The notes under the pieces: model-generated
Told to the model about the DNA's origin: nothing
The model's database searches: none
Seen by the model: the letters and a program-made list of their open reading frames with translations, nothing else
Program-made: the position numbers and the translations under genes
NCBI RefSeq assembly: GCF_900496965.1
Contig: NZ_UFQB01000008.1
Location: 62,001 to 126,000 of the forward strand
Direction: 5' to 3'
Length of the DNA: 64,000 bases
Origin: Achromobacter agilis
Lineage (GTDB): Bacteria > Pseudomonadota > Gammaproteobacteria > Burkholderiales > Burkholderiaceae_B
Shown: in pieces, positions 55,877-64,000 of the stretch
How positions within the stretch are numbered: position 1 is the stretch's first letter
Layout: every line of letters starts with the position of its first letter

Positions 55877-56980
55877 ATGCAACCCTTCCCTGCCCCTGCC
55901 GCCCCGGGCGGCGACGCGGCCCGCTGGTCCGCCGTCGCGGAGTGGTACCACGCCTACTTCACCGGCCTGGTGATGACTATGGTCACACGGCGCGGCAGCC
56001 GCGAGGCGGCCGAACTGGTCTTTCATATCTTCCGCCGCCAGCACCTCGAGCGCTTCCTGCCCGGGCTCGAAAAGCTGGGCATCGCGGGCCTGCCGCCAGC
56101 CGTGGCGGCCGCCCGTTACCACTATCTGTCGAACGCCATCGGCGGCGTGCGCGTGGAATACATAGAGGAATCCCAGCGCAAGGTCTGGGTGCGCTATCCC
56201 ACGCCGCGCTGGGCCTGGCAAGGCACCGCGCTGTGCGCCGTTCCCGGCGAAGTGTCCCGGGCCGTGCTGCGCGGCTGGCACGCGCACAACGGCGTCTCGC
56301 TCGGCACGCGCCGCCTCGGCTTCGTCTGCACCAAGCAGGCCATGGACGGGCAGCCGGGGCTGGAAGGCTACTACTGCGAATACGACCGGGACCTCTCCGA
56401 GGACGAGCGCCTGCGCTTCGCCCGCGGCGAGGAAGCCCCCGATTTCGATCCCGCCAGCGCGCCCACGCTGCCCACTGCCACCTGGCCGCAGGACCGCCTG
56501 CAGAAGGCGCGGCGCAACTACGCCATGGAATACGTGCGCACGGCCCTGCCCGAGCTCATCGGCCTGCACGGCCCGCACGAGGCCGCCTGGCTGGGCGGCA
56601 TCACCGCCCGCCTGGTCGGCATGCAGTTCTACAGCGGCACCGCCGCCGCATTCGGCCTGCCGGACCAAGGCTCCGCGGAAGCATTCGCGCGCTTCTTGGT
56701 GGCGCTTGCCCGCGCCCAGGGCGACGAGGCCGAACTGATCGAGGACGGCGGCGTGCCCGGCGTGCGCCAGACCAGCTGGAAGCTGATGGCCGGCCTGACG
56801 CAGTTGCACGGCGCCGCGTTCGAGGCCTGGAATTGCCTGCTGGAAGGCGCCTTGTCGGCGCACAACCGCCGGCTGGACCTCAAGGTCACGCGCCGCCTGG
56901 ACCAGGGCGAAGGAGCGTTCGAATGGCGGATCGCGCCGCGCGGCATCCTGGTTGGTCCCATCCCCGGAGGCCGGACATGA
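55877..56980 (+). CDS. Conserved-looking protein of unknown function (367 aa)
   Basis: A soluble 367-residue protein with no signal peptide or TM segment. I do not recognise a family. Visible features: WYHAYFTGLVMTMVTRRGSR, GGVRVEYIEESQRKVWVRYP, RGWHAHNGVSLGTRRLGFVC and an acidic/aromatic middle (GYYCEYDRDLSEDERLRF). AAGGAAC precedes ATG 55877; an upstream ATG (55859) overlaps the TetR stop. Its stop overlaps the CoA-transferase start (ATGA), so the two are coupled. It is probably an enzyme or accessory acting on the same acyl substrate (inference). Confidence 0.7.
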   Translation: MQPFPAPAAPGGDAARWSAVAEWYHAYFTGLVMTMVTRRGSREAAELVFHIFRRQHLERFLPGLEKLGIAGLPPAVAAARYHYLSNAIGGVRVEYIEESQRKVWVRYPTPRWAWQGTALCAVPGEVSRAVLRGWHAHNGVSLGTRRLGFVCTKQAMDGQPGLEGYYCEYDRDLSEDERLRFARGEEAPDFDPASAPTLPTATWPQDRLQKARRNYAMEYVRTALPELIGLHGPHEAAWLGGITARLVGMQFYSGTAAAFGLPDQGSAEAFARFLVALARAQGDEAELIEDGGVPGVRQTSWKLMAGLTQLHGAAFEAWNCLLEGALSAHNRRLDLKVTRRLDQGEGAFEWRIAPRGILVGPIPGGRT

Positions 56981-58164
56981 ACGGATCCAGCCTTGCCGGC
57001 CTGCGGGTCATCGATGCCTCGCGCGTGCTGGCCGGGCCCTATTGCGGCCAGATGCTGGGGGACCACGGCGCCGACGTCATCAAGATCGAGCCGCCCGCCG
57101 GCGACGAAACGCGCACGTTCGGCCCGCCGGTGAATGCCGGCGGCGCGGCCTATTACCAGGCCCTGAACCGCAACAAGCGCGGCGTCGTCCTGGACCTGAA
57201 CCGCGAGGACGCGCGCGAGGTCTTCTGGCGCATGCTGGAGGGCGCCGACGTGCTGATCGAGAACTTCAAACCCAGTACGCTGGCATCCTGGGGCGTTCCC
57301 GATCCCGCTTCCCTGTGCGAACGCTATCCGCGGTTGATCCATTGCCGCATCACGGGCTTCGGCGACGACGGCCCGATGGGCGGCCGCCCCGGCTACGACG
57401 CCGCGGTGCAGGCCGCTTGCGGCCTGATGAGCGTCAACGGCGAGGCGGACGGCCCGCCGCTGCGCCTGGGCGTGCCCATGGTGGATCTCGCTACCGGCAT
57501 GCAGGCGACGATCGCCGTCCTCACGGCGCTCGCCGAGCGCACCCGGTCTGGGCGCGGGCAACTGTGCGACGTCGCGCTGCACGATTGCGCGCTGAGCGTC
57601 GCGCATCCGCATCTGGCCAACTACCTCTGGACGGGCAAGACGCCGGCGCGCTCCGGCAACGGCCATCCCAATATCGCGCCCTACGACGCCTTCGACACCG
57701 CCACGGTTCCCGTGTATGTCGCGGTGGGCAACGAACGGCAATTCGCCACGCTGTGCGCGCAGCTCGGCCATCCCGGCCTGGCGCAAGACCCCCGCTTCCT
57801 GCGCAACGTGGACCGCATCGCCAACCGCGGCGAACTGCGCGAGGAGCTGGCGCGCCTGCTGGCCGGCCAGGACGGCCGCAAGCTTGCCGAATCGCTGACC
57901 GGCGCCGGCGTGCCCGTCGCTCCCATCCTGGACGTGGCCGAAGCCATCGCGACGCCGCATGCCGCCCACAGGGAAATGGCGCTATCCCAGGGCGAGTACC
58001 GGGGGCCGGGCTTTCCCATCAAGCTGAGCCGCACGCCCGCCTCGCTGCGCACGCTTCCCCCGCTGCCCGGAGAGCACGGCGACGAAGTGCTGCGCGAAGC
58101 GGGTTACGGCGATGCCGAGATCGCCCGGCTGCGGGAGGCCGGGGCGCTGGGCCCGCCCCGCTGA
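56977..58164 (+). CDS. CaiB/BaiF (class III) CoA-transferase
   Basis: A 395-residue family III CoA-transferase: LAGLRVIDASRVLAGPYCGQ, GADVIKIEPPAGDETR, LNRNKRGVVLDLNREDAREV, and nucleophile Asp170 in GVPMVDLATGMQ. The ATG at 56977 overlaps the upstream stop; the long open frame before it is shadow. It lies upstream of a Bug receptor gene, a common pairing in this lineage for uptake and CoA activation of an organic acid. Confidence 0.92.
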   Translation: MNGSSLAGLRVIDASRVLAGPYCGQMLGDHGADVIKIEPPAGDETRTFGPPVNAGGAAYYQALNRNKRGVVLDLNREDAREVFWRMLEGADVLIENFKPSTLASWGVPDPASLCERYPRLIHCRITGFGDDGPMGGRPGYDAAVQAACGLMSVNGEADGPPLRLGVPMVDLATGMQATIAVLTALAERTRSGRGQLCDVALHDCALSVAHPHLANYLWTGKTPARSGNGHPNIAPYDAFDTATVPVYVAVGNERQFATLCAQLGHPGLAQDPRFLRNVDRIANRGELREELARLLAGQDGRKLAESLTGAGVPVAPILDVAEAIATPHAAHREMALSQGEYRGPGFPIKLSRTPASLRTLPPLPGEHGDEVLREAGYGDAEIARLREAGALGPPR

Positions 58165-58246
58165 ATTCCGGCGGCGCGCCCTGCGCCGCCCATGACATGA
58201 ACCGCGGCACAGCGGCTTCCGGCAATACGATAAACAGGAGACAACC

Positions 58247-59212
58247 ATGAAATTGCATCACCTGCCTTTGCTTGCGGCAATGCTGGTTTCCGGTCCGGGC
58301 GCCTTGGCCGCCAATAGCTTTCCAACACAGCCCGTGCGGATCGTCGTGCCGCATCAGGCGGGCTCCACCACGGAGACCTTCGGCCGCATGCTCACCCCCG
58401 AGATGAGCACGCTGCTGGGCCAGCCGATCGTGATCGAGTCGCGCCCAGGCGCGGCGGGCACCATCGGCGCGCGCGACGTGGCGCTGAGCAAACCCGACGG
58501 TTACACGGGATTGATGAATGCGTCCATCCAGGTCATGTATCCGGGCATATTCAAGACGCTGCACTTCGACCCCATGAAGGACTTCACGCCGGTGGGCGTG
58601 TTCGGCTTCGCGCCCATGGTGGCCGTGGTGCGCGCCCAATCCCCGATCAAGAGTTTCCGCGACCTGATCGAGGCCGCGCGCGCCAAGCCCGGCAGCATCA
58701 CGTTCGCCTCGGGCGGCCTGGGCTCGCTGCCGCACCTGGTGGGCGAACTCGTCAATGTGCGCTCCGGCGTGCAGATCAGCCATATCCCCTACAACGGCAC
58801 CGGCCAGGCCCTGACGGACGTTCTGGGCGGGCACGTCGATGTCCTGTACGCCTCGGTGGCCAGCGCCCTGCCCCAGATCAAGGGCGGCAAGCTGCGCGCC
58901 CTGGCCGTTACCTCCGCCGCCCGCATCGACCTGCTGCCCGATGTGCCCACCATCGCCGAATCGGGCATCCCGGACTTCGACGTCACCTCCTGGTATGGCT
59001 ACTGGGTGCCGAAGGACACGCCGCGCGCCATCGTGGACCGCCTGAACCAGACCATGCGGGACGCCTCGGAGATGCCGGCCGTCGCCAAGCGGCTGGCCAA
59101 CGACGGCATCATTCCCAGCAAGATGGACGCCAAGGAATTCGCGGCCTTCGCGGCCGCGGAGAACAAGAAGTGGCTGGACGTCATGAAGCGGGCCAACGTG
59201 CAGCCGAACTGA
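58247..59212 (+). CDS. Bug-type tripartite tricarboxylate transporter binding protein
   Basis: A 321-residue periplasmic solute receptor with signal peptide (LLAAMLVSGPGALAAN) and Bug signatures: FPTQPVRIVVPHQAGSTTET, GQPIVIESRPGAAGTIGA, DFTPVGVFGFAPMVAVV, HIPYNGTGQALTDVLGGHVD. AGGAGACAACC precedes the ATG. It is the last gene of the plus-strand group after the TetR-fusion gene and converges with the amidase gene 9 bp away. Confidence 0.92.
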   Translation: MKLHHLPLLAAMLVSGPGALAANSFPTQPVRIVVPHQAGSTTETFGRMLTPEMSTLLGQPIVIESRPGAAGTIGARDVALSKPDGYTGLMNASIQVMYPGIFKTLHFDPMKDFTPVGVFGFAPMVAVVRAQSPIKSFRDLIEAARAKPGSITFASGGLGSLPHLVGELVNVRSGVQISHIPYNGTGQALTDVLGGHVDVLYASVASALPQIKGGKLRALAVTSAARIDLLPDVPTIAESGIPDFDVTSWYGYWVPKDTPRAIVDRLNQTMRDASEMPAVAKRLANDGIIPSKMDAKEFAAFAAAENKKWLDVMKRANVQPN

Positions 59213-59221
59213 GGCGGGCCA

Positions 59222-60604
59222 TCAGCCGGCCAGCAGCCGCTCGACGCGGGCCGCCACGTCGAGCAGCCGCCAATCCTCGTGCCAGCGGCCGCAAAGCTGC
59301 AATCCGATTGGCAGCCCCCCCGCCGAGCGGCCGCAAGGCATCGACAGCGCCGGATGGCCCGTGAGGTTCATGGGATAGGTGTAGGGATACCAAGCCCCGC
59401 GTATCGTGCCCGCCAGCTTGCCGGCGATCTCGACGATGCCGTTGGGATCCTGCGTAACCGGCAGGGGCGGCGCCGACAGCGTCGGCGACACCAGGACATC
59501 GTGGCGCTCGAACACGGCCTGCAGGGCATTGAAGGCCTGCGTGCGCGCCGCGATCGCGTCCAGCAGCGCGGCCGCGCCGTGCTCGCGGCCCCGCTCTACC
59601 GTGGCCACCAGCGAAGGATCGAGACGTTCGCGGAAGGCATCCAGCCTGGGCCCCACGCGCGACGCCGTCACCGACTCCAGGATGACCAGGAAATGCCGCT
59701 CCAGCGACACGAAATCCAGCGATACCGGCTCGACATGCGCGCCGTCCTCTTCCATGCGCCGGACCGCCGCGTTCGTGGCCTCCAGCACTTCCGGATCCAC
59801 CGGATTGCCGCAAGCGGGCAAATAGGCCACCCGCAGCCCCGCAAGCGTCGCCTGAGCTGGCCCGCGCGCCGGAAGCGCCAGTTGGCCATAGGGATCCCGT
59901 CGGTCGGTGCCTTGGAGCACGCCGTAAAGCAAGGCGGTATCGGCGACGTTGCGGGCCATCGGCCCTACGTAGGAGTTCGCGCCGAAGAGATCCGCCGGCT
60001 GCAGGTTGGGGATGGCGCCCAGCGTGGCCTTCATGCCCACGATGCCGCAGCAGGACGCGGGAATGCGGATCGAGCCGCCGCCGTCGGTGCCGAGGGCCAG
60101 GGGCCCCATGCCCGCCGCCACGGCCACCGCGGCCCCGCCGCTGGAAGCGCCGCAGGTATAGCGCGGATCGATCGGGTTGAGCGTACGGCCGAACAAGGGC
60201 GCATCGGTGCTTTGCTTGTGCCCGAATTCGGGCGTGGTGGTCTTGCCGATCAGGATGGCGCCCGCGGCCTTGGCCCGCGCCACGGCCACCGCGTCTTCGC
60301 GCGGCACGAAGTCTTCGAACATGGCGGAACCCATCGTCGTGCGCACGCCCGCCGTCAAGGTCAGGTCCTTGACCGAGTACGGCACGCCATGCAGCGGCCC
60401 CAACGGGTCGCCCCTGCGCACCGCCGCCTCGGCTTCGCGGGCGGCGGCCAGCGCCTGATCCGCCGTCACCGTGATGAACGCGTTCAGATCGGCCCGGGCC
60501 GCGATGCGCTCCAGCACCGCGGACACGGCTTCCACCGGCGATACCTGCCCGCGCCGAATCGCCGCGGCCAGCGTCAACGCATCCATGTTCGTCAATTCGT
60601 CCAT
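59222..60604 (-). CDS. Amidase signature family protein
   Basis: A 460-residue serine amidase: Lys in GVPYSVKDLTLTAGVRT, the Ser-rich CGASSGGAAVAVAAGMGP, and nucleophile Ser in LGTDGGGSIRIPASCCG, followed by GIVGMKATLG. No signal peptide. It is the last gene of a minus-strand operon that begins with ABC permeases, downstream of two SDR genes. With the transporter it suggests breakdown of an imported amide (inference). Confidence 0.9.
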   Translation of the reverse strand: MDELTNMDALTLAAAIRRGQVSPVEAVSAVLERIAARADLNAFITVTADQALAAAREAEAAVRRGDPLGPLHGVPYSVKDLTLTAGVRTTMGSAMFEDFVPREDAVAVARAKAAGAILIGKTTTPEFGHKQSTDAPLFGRTLNPIDPRYTCGASSGGAAVAVAAGMGPLALGTDGGGSIRIPASCCGIVGMKATLGAIPNLQPADLFGANSYVGPMARNVADTALLYGVLQGTDRRDPYGQLALPARGPAQATLAGLRVAYLPACGNPVDPEVLEATNAAVRRMEEDGAHVEPVSLDFVSLERHFLVILESVTASRVGPRLDAFRERLDPSLVATVERGREHGAAALLDAIAARTQAFNALQAVFERHDVLVSPTLSAPPLPVTQDPNGIVEIAGKLAGTIRGAWYPYTYPMNLTGHPALSMPCGRSAGGLPIGLQLCGRWHEDWRLLDVAARVERLLAG

Positions 60605-60673
60605 TCCTTCCTGCCTCCGTCATATGAACCTGCCCCGCGGCGCGTTGGCGCTGAAAGCGGCCTTGCATCGGCC

Positions 60674-61411
60674 CTAGACCATCCAGCGGCCGCCATCGAT
60701 CAACAGGGTCTGCCCCGTAATGAAACGCGCCTCCTCTGACGCCAGGAAGGCCACCGCCGCGGCCACGTCGTCCGGCTCGCCCACGAAACCCGCGGGAGTC
60801 TGCGCCACGATGCGCTGCAGGATCGCCGGCGTCAGGCGCTCGTGCGCGCGGGTGCGGATGGCGCCGGGGCACACCGCGTTGACCGTGACGCCCGCAGGCG
60901 CCAGTTCGCGCGCTAGCGAACGCGTGAACCCGACGACGCCCATCTTCGCGGCGGCGTAGTCGGCCAGCCCCGCGTCGCCTGCGAAAGCGGCATCGCTGCT
61001 CATGTTCACGATGCGGCCGTAACCGCGCGCCCGCATGCCCGGCGCGGCCAGCCGCGATGCGCGCATCGCCGTCAGCAACGACACCTCCAGCACGAAGCGC
61101 CACGTGGCTTCGTCCGATTCCGCGAAGGGGCCGGACCGCTCGCGCGCGCTCTGGCCCACGTTGTTGAACAGCACGTCCGGCGGACCTAATGAGGATTCCA
61201 CGCGGGCGAAGAATTCCTCCATCACCTCCGGCACGGTGCAGTCGCCCTCCGCCGCCAGCGCGGCCCTCCCCTCGCGGCGCGCTTCCTCCACGTCGAGATC
61301 GAGCACCGCCACCCTGGCGCCCTCCGCCGCGAAACGCCGGGCCGCGGCCGCGCCTATGCCCTGCCCGCCGCCTGTCACGACGACGACTTTCCCGTTGAAA
61401 CGCTCGCTCAT
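60674..61411 (-). CDS. Short-chain dehydrogenase/reductase
   Basis: A 245-residue SDR with the NAD(P) motif VTGGGQGIG, the NNVG motif (FNNVGQS), the catalytic Ser in VNMSSDAAF and the Tyr-Lys pair in LADYAAAKMG, then NAVCPGAIRT. The ATG at 61411 follows AGGACGATGCC; an upstream ATG at 61429 is a less likely start. It lies between a second SDR gene and the amidase gene in one operon. The substrate is unknown. Confidence 0.9.
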   Translation of the reverse strand: MSERFNGKVVVVTGGGQGIGAAAARRFAAEGARVAVLDLDVEEARREGRAALAAEGDCTVPEVMEEFFARVESSLGPPDVLFNNVGQSARERSGPFAESDEATWRFVLEVSLLTAMRASRLAAPGMRARGYGRIVNMSSDAAFAGDAGLADYAAAKMGVVGFTRSLARELAPAGVTVNAVCPGAIRTRAHERLTPAILQRIVAQTPAGFVGEPDDVAAAVAFLASEEARFITGQTLLIDGGRWMV

Positions 61412-61461
61412 GGCATCGTCCTGTTCCATCTGTCTTTCACCGCGGTATTCGCCCGCGGGGC

Positions 61462-62208
61462 CTAATGGAAGCTGCGGCCGCCGTCCACCGCCAGGGTTGC
61501 TCCGGTGATATAGCTGGCGCCGGAACCGCTGAGGAACAGAATGGCCTCTGCCACTTCCTCCGGCACGGCCACGCGCCGCAAGGCGTAGCGCGCGCGTATG
61601 GCGGCCAGGGCGGCCTGGGGATCCGGGGCGTCCTCGTAGCTCGAACGGAACAGCGGCGTGTCCACCGCGCCTGGGCACACGGTCGCGACCCGGATGCCGA
61701 AAGCGGCCAGTTCCATCGCCAGCACCTTGCCGAACATGTTGATCCCCGCCTTGGCGGCGCAATAGGCGCTGCGTTGCGGCAGCGGACTGAGACCGGCCGC
61801 GGAAGACACGTTGACGATGCTACCGCCGCCCGCCTTCTTCAGATACGGCACCGCGGCGCGGCACACATGCATGGGGCCGCTCAGGTTCACCGCCAGCACA
61901 CGGTTCCAGTCCTCGTCCCGCATCGACTCCAGGTCGGCCAGCAGGTCGACGCCCGCGCAATTGACCACGCCATCGATGCCGCCCAGCGCATCGGCGGCTT
62001 CCCGCAGGGCCCGTTCTACCGCGGCGCTGTCCGTCACGTCGCAGGCCAGCGCGGCGGCCAGCGGCAGCTCGCGGCCGGCCTCGGCAAGCGCGCCGGTGTC
62101 GCGGTCCAGGATCGCGACCGCCGCGCCCCGGCCCAACGCCAGGCGCGCGAACGCCAGCCCGATACCGCTGGCGCCGCCCGCCACCACAAAGCGCCGGCCC
62201 CCGCTCAT
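61462..62208 (-). CDS. Short-chain dehydrogenase/reductase
   Basis: A 248-residue SDR: cofactor motif VAGGASGIGLA, Asp in LACDVTDS, NCAGV, catalytic Ser in VNVSSAAGL, Tyr and Lys in SAYCAAKAG, and ATVCPGAVDTP. The start overlaps the deacetylase stop (ATGA), so these two are translationally coupled. A second SDR gene follows 50 bp later; the pair may catalyse successive oxidations. Confidence 0.9.
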   Translation of the reverse strand: MSGGRRFVVAGGASGIGLAFARLALGRGAAVAILDRDTGALAEAGRELPLAAALACDVTDSAAVERALREAADALGGIDGVVNCAGVDLLADLESMRDEDWNRVLAVNLSGPMHVCRAAVPYLKKAGGGSIVNVSSAAGLSPLPQRSAYCAAKAGINMFGKVLAMELAAFGIRVATVCPGAVDTPLFRSSYEDAPDPQAALAAIRARYALRRVAVPEEVAEAILFLSGSGASYITGATLAVDGGRSFH

Positions 62209-63023
62209 GCCGCGCTCCGCAGGCGCGGCCGGATGTCGTCCGTGATCACGTCGCAGCGGTCTATCCAGACCCGCTCGTGCGCCTTGGCGTAGCGGATCAT
62301 CTCGTCCAGCACGTACAGACGCGAGGGCTGGCCGATGATCTCGGGGTGCATGCCCAGCATCATCATGCGGTCCTCGGCATACAACAGGTCGAATTCGCGC
62401 TTCCAGGCTTCCAGCACGGCCGAAGGCGATTGCATCGTGCGCCCGGGCAGCACGATCGAGTATTGGAAAAAGGGCGCGTCGTCCAGCACCCAGCGAAACG
62501 GCAGCTCCACGATATCCGTGGACCGGCCGCCGATCTCCAGCAGATAGGGAGAATCGTCGTCGAAGAAATTCGACGAATAGTCAAAGCCATATTCGCGGAT
62601 CAAGTCCAGCGTGATCTCGCTGAACTCGGCGGCGGGCGAACGCCAGCCTCGCGGCCGGTAGCCCGCGGTGCGCACCAGCGCGTCCATGCCGAGCTCCATT
62701 TCCTCGCGCTCTTCCTCCGGCGTCAGGTTGACGATCCAGCGGTGCGTGTGGCTGTGGTGCGCCACCTCGTGGCCGTGGTCCACAATGGAGCGCACCATGT
62801 CCGGATGCGCCAGCGCCACCACGCCCGGAACGAAGAACGTGGCCTTGACCTCGTGGCGCGCCAGCAGCGCCAGCACGCGCGGCACGCCGACCTTCCAGCC
62901 GTAGGCGCCCTGCGACATCAGGATCGGGCGCTTGGCGTAGGCCGCATCGCGCGCCGTCCACATGGTCTCGGCGTCCACATCGAACGTCAGGAATAACGGA
63001 AAACCCTTACTCGTCACGGACAT
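62205..63023 (-). CDS. Polysaccharide deacetylase-fold hydrolase (PgdA/PuuE-like)
   Basis: A 272-residue NodB-fold metal-dependent hydrolase. Seen: LTFDVDAETMW with metal/catalytic Asp15 and Asp17, then HSHTH (90-94) supplying metal His, RPRGWRSPAAEFS, and a late MMLGMHPEIIGQPSR. The LTFDVDAET opening and overall layout match the cytoplasmic HP0310/PuuE-like group, whose members act on small amides or cyclic ureides as well as sugars. No signal peptide, so it is cytosolic; the substrate is probably the compound the linked ABC transporter imports (inference). Confidence 0.85.
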   Translation of the reverse strand: MSVTSKGFPLFLTFDVDAETMWTARDAAYAKRPILMSQGAYGWKVGVPRVLALLARHEVKATFFVPGVVALAHPDMVRSIVDHGHEVAHHSHTHRWIVNLTPEEEREEMELGMDALVRTAGYRPRGWRSPAAEFSEITLDLIREYGFDYSSNFFDDDSPYLLEIGGRSTDIVELPFRWVLDDAPFFQYSIVLPGRTMQSPSAVLEAWKREFDLLYAEDRMMMLGMHPEIIGQPSRLYVLDEMIRYAKAHERVWIDRCDVITDDIRPRLRSAA

Positions 63024-63037
63024 CGCCGCTCCTTGTC

Positions 63038-63829
63038 TTACACATGCTTGTGGAAACCCGTCCAGCGCTCCGCGAGCACCAGGGCAATCCCGGTAACCAG
63101 GATGAGCAGCGCCGAGACCGCCGCCACCGACGGATCCACGCCCTGCTCCACCGAGGTGAAAATCTTCACCGGCAAAGTGTTCTGGCTGGCGGACAGCAGG
63201 AACACCGATACCGGCACGTTATCGAGCGAAGTAATGAAGGCGAACAGGCCTCCGGCCACTAGGCCAGGCTTGAGCAGCGGCAGCGTCACCAGCCGGAACG
63301 CCTCCAGGCGCCCGGCGCCGAGCACGCAGGCCGCATCCTCCAGCGCCTCGTCCACCGACGCCAGGCTGGCCAGGCTGGCGCGCACCACGTAGGGCACCGT
63401 AATGACCACGTGGGCCAGCCACAGACCGGCATTGCTGCCGCGCAGCCCCGCCGCCGCGTAGTACTGCAGCAGCGCCACCCCCAGCACCACGGAAGGAAGA
63501 ATCAGCGGCGCCATGAACAGCGCGTTCAGCCAGGCGGCTCCCGGCACCATGCGGCGCTGGATGGCGCAAGCGCCCGCCAGCCCGAGCGCCAGCGAAGCCG
63601 CGGTCGAACCGGCCGCCAGCCACAGGCTGGTCCAGGCAGCCTCCAGGTAGTCGGGATCGCTCAGCGCCGCCTCGAACCATTTCAGGGTCAGCCCCTTCGG
63701 CGGCAGCGTCAGGTAGGCGGTGTCACTGAAGGCGGCCAGCACCACCACCAGCACCGGCAACTGCAGGAACAGCACGACCAGAAAGGCGATGCTGGTCAGG
63801 ACCGGCCCGCTCGCGCGGCGTTCGCTCAT
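63038..63829 (-). CDS. ABC transporter permease (PotC-like)
   Basis: A 263-residue inner-membrane permease with about six TM helices and the EAA loop EDAACVLGAGRLEAFRLVTLP. The start SIAFLVVLFLQLPVLVVVLAAFS and the position after another permease match PotC-type subunits of polyamine/opine/2-aminoethylphosphonate importers. The start overlaps the partial upstream permease (ATGA). The deacetylase gene follows 14 bp later. Confidence 0.88.
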   Translation of the reverse strand: MSERRASGPVLTSIAFLVVLFLQLPVLVVVLAAFSDTAYLTLPPKGLTLKWFEAALSDPDYLEAAWTSLWLAAGSTAASLALGLAGACAIQRRMVPGAAWLNALFMAPLILPSVVLGVALLQYYAAAGLRGSNAGLWLAHVVITVPYVVRASLASLASVDEALEDAACVLGAGRLEAFRLVTLPLLKPGLVAGGLFAFITSLDNVPVSVFLLSASQNTLPVKIFTSVEQGVDPSVAAVSALLILVTGIALVLAERWTGFHKHV

Positions 63830-64000
63830 TGTTCGCCTCCCCAGCGCTTCAGCACCCGGCTGGAAACCCCGATCACCGCCAGCGCCAACGCCGTCAGCGT
63901 GAACGCCATTGCCGCGCCGGACGGCCAGTCCAGCGTCAGCAGGAAATCGTCGTAGATCATGGTGGCCATGACCTTGTAGGTCGGTCCCCCCAGCATGCGG
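63826..64000 (-). CDS. ABC transporter permease (PotB-like), 5' end outside window
   Basis: The last 57 complete codons before the stop are visible. They read RMLGGPTYKVMATMIYDDF, then LLTLDWPSGAAMAFTLTALA and a final hydrophobic helix ending VSSRVLKRWGGEQ. The GGP(S/T)...MIYDDF...DWPSGAA pattern is the C-terminal end of PotB-type permeases. The stop (63826-63828) overlaps the PotC-like start (ATGA), confirming a paired importer. The N-terminal part, the ATPase and the binding protein lie beyond the window. Confidence 0.82.
   Translation of the reverse strand, partial: RMLGGPTYKVMATMIYDDFLLTLDWPSGAAMAFTLTALALAVIGVSSRVLKRWGGEQ

Overview
The window is GC-rich, densely coded chromosomal DNA of a beta-proteobacterium, most likely Burkholderiales, family Alcaligenaceae (Achromobacter/Bordetella type). 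The grounds are three tripartite-tricarboxylate (Bug-type) solute-binding genes each beside a LysR/TetR gene, CaiB CoA-transferases or amidases, a BkdA1-type branched-chain 2-oxoacid dehydrogenase operon, a one-piece class I fumarase, and codon use dominated by G/C third positions. The genus is an inference. I saw no tRNA, rRNA, CRISPR, prophage or insertion sequence.

Region 1 (64-7152): a gamma-glutamyltransferase-like gene with a divergent LysR gene, then a minus-strand group of exported proteins: a phosphodiesterase/alkaline-phosphatase-fold lipoprotein with a LamG-like domain, a 62-residue lipoprotein and a Tat-type phospholipase C. Region 2 (7547-18681): a complete type II secretion system apart from the prepilin peptidase, split into gspCGHIJKLMN (+), gspDE (-) and gspF (+). 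GspD carries an unusual C-terminal SPOR-like domain. The cluster is bordered on both sides by related palindromic repeat elements; the same palindrome also lies in frame inside the E2 dehydrogenase gene near 49.9 kb.

Region 3 (18929-26708): housekeeping genes glnB (PII), nadE, an MscS-type channel and argH (apparently near-leaderless), then a LysR/MFS efflux pair. Region 4 (26836-36063): a LuxR-type regulator divergent from an eight-gene aromatic-degradation operon (FAD hydroxylase, DUF2783-like protein, VOC protein, MBL-fold protein, fumarylacetoacetase, maleylacetoacetate isomerase, MHS transporter, fumarase) that would deliver fumarate but lacks a classical ring-cleaving enzyme. Region 5 (36161-41919): a two-subunit 2-aminophenol 1,6-dioxygenase-like pair, a MaoC-like hydratase and a Bug gene interrupted by one stop codon, with a divergent LysR gene and a CaiB-type CoA-transferase.

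Region 6 (42212-47487): an exported protein with a phosphohistidine-like motif followed by a PPDK/dikinase ATP-binding domain, then amidase + Bug with a divergent LysR gene. Region 7 (47541-59212): the bkd operon (E1 alpha, E1 beta, E2, E3), an acyl-CoA dehydrogenase and, divergent from it, a reading frame that joins a degenerate acyl-CoA-dehydrogenase-like half to a TetR regulator, with two matching 16-bp dyads in the shared promoter region, then an uncharacterised gene, a CoA-transferase and a Bug gene. Region 8 (59222-64000): a minus-strand operon of ABC permeases (one cut by the window edge), a polysaccharide-deacetylase-fold hydrolase, two short-chain dehydrogenases and an amidase, probably for uptake and breakdown of an amide or similar small nitrogen compound.
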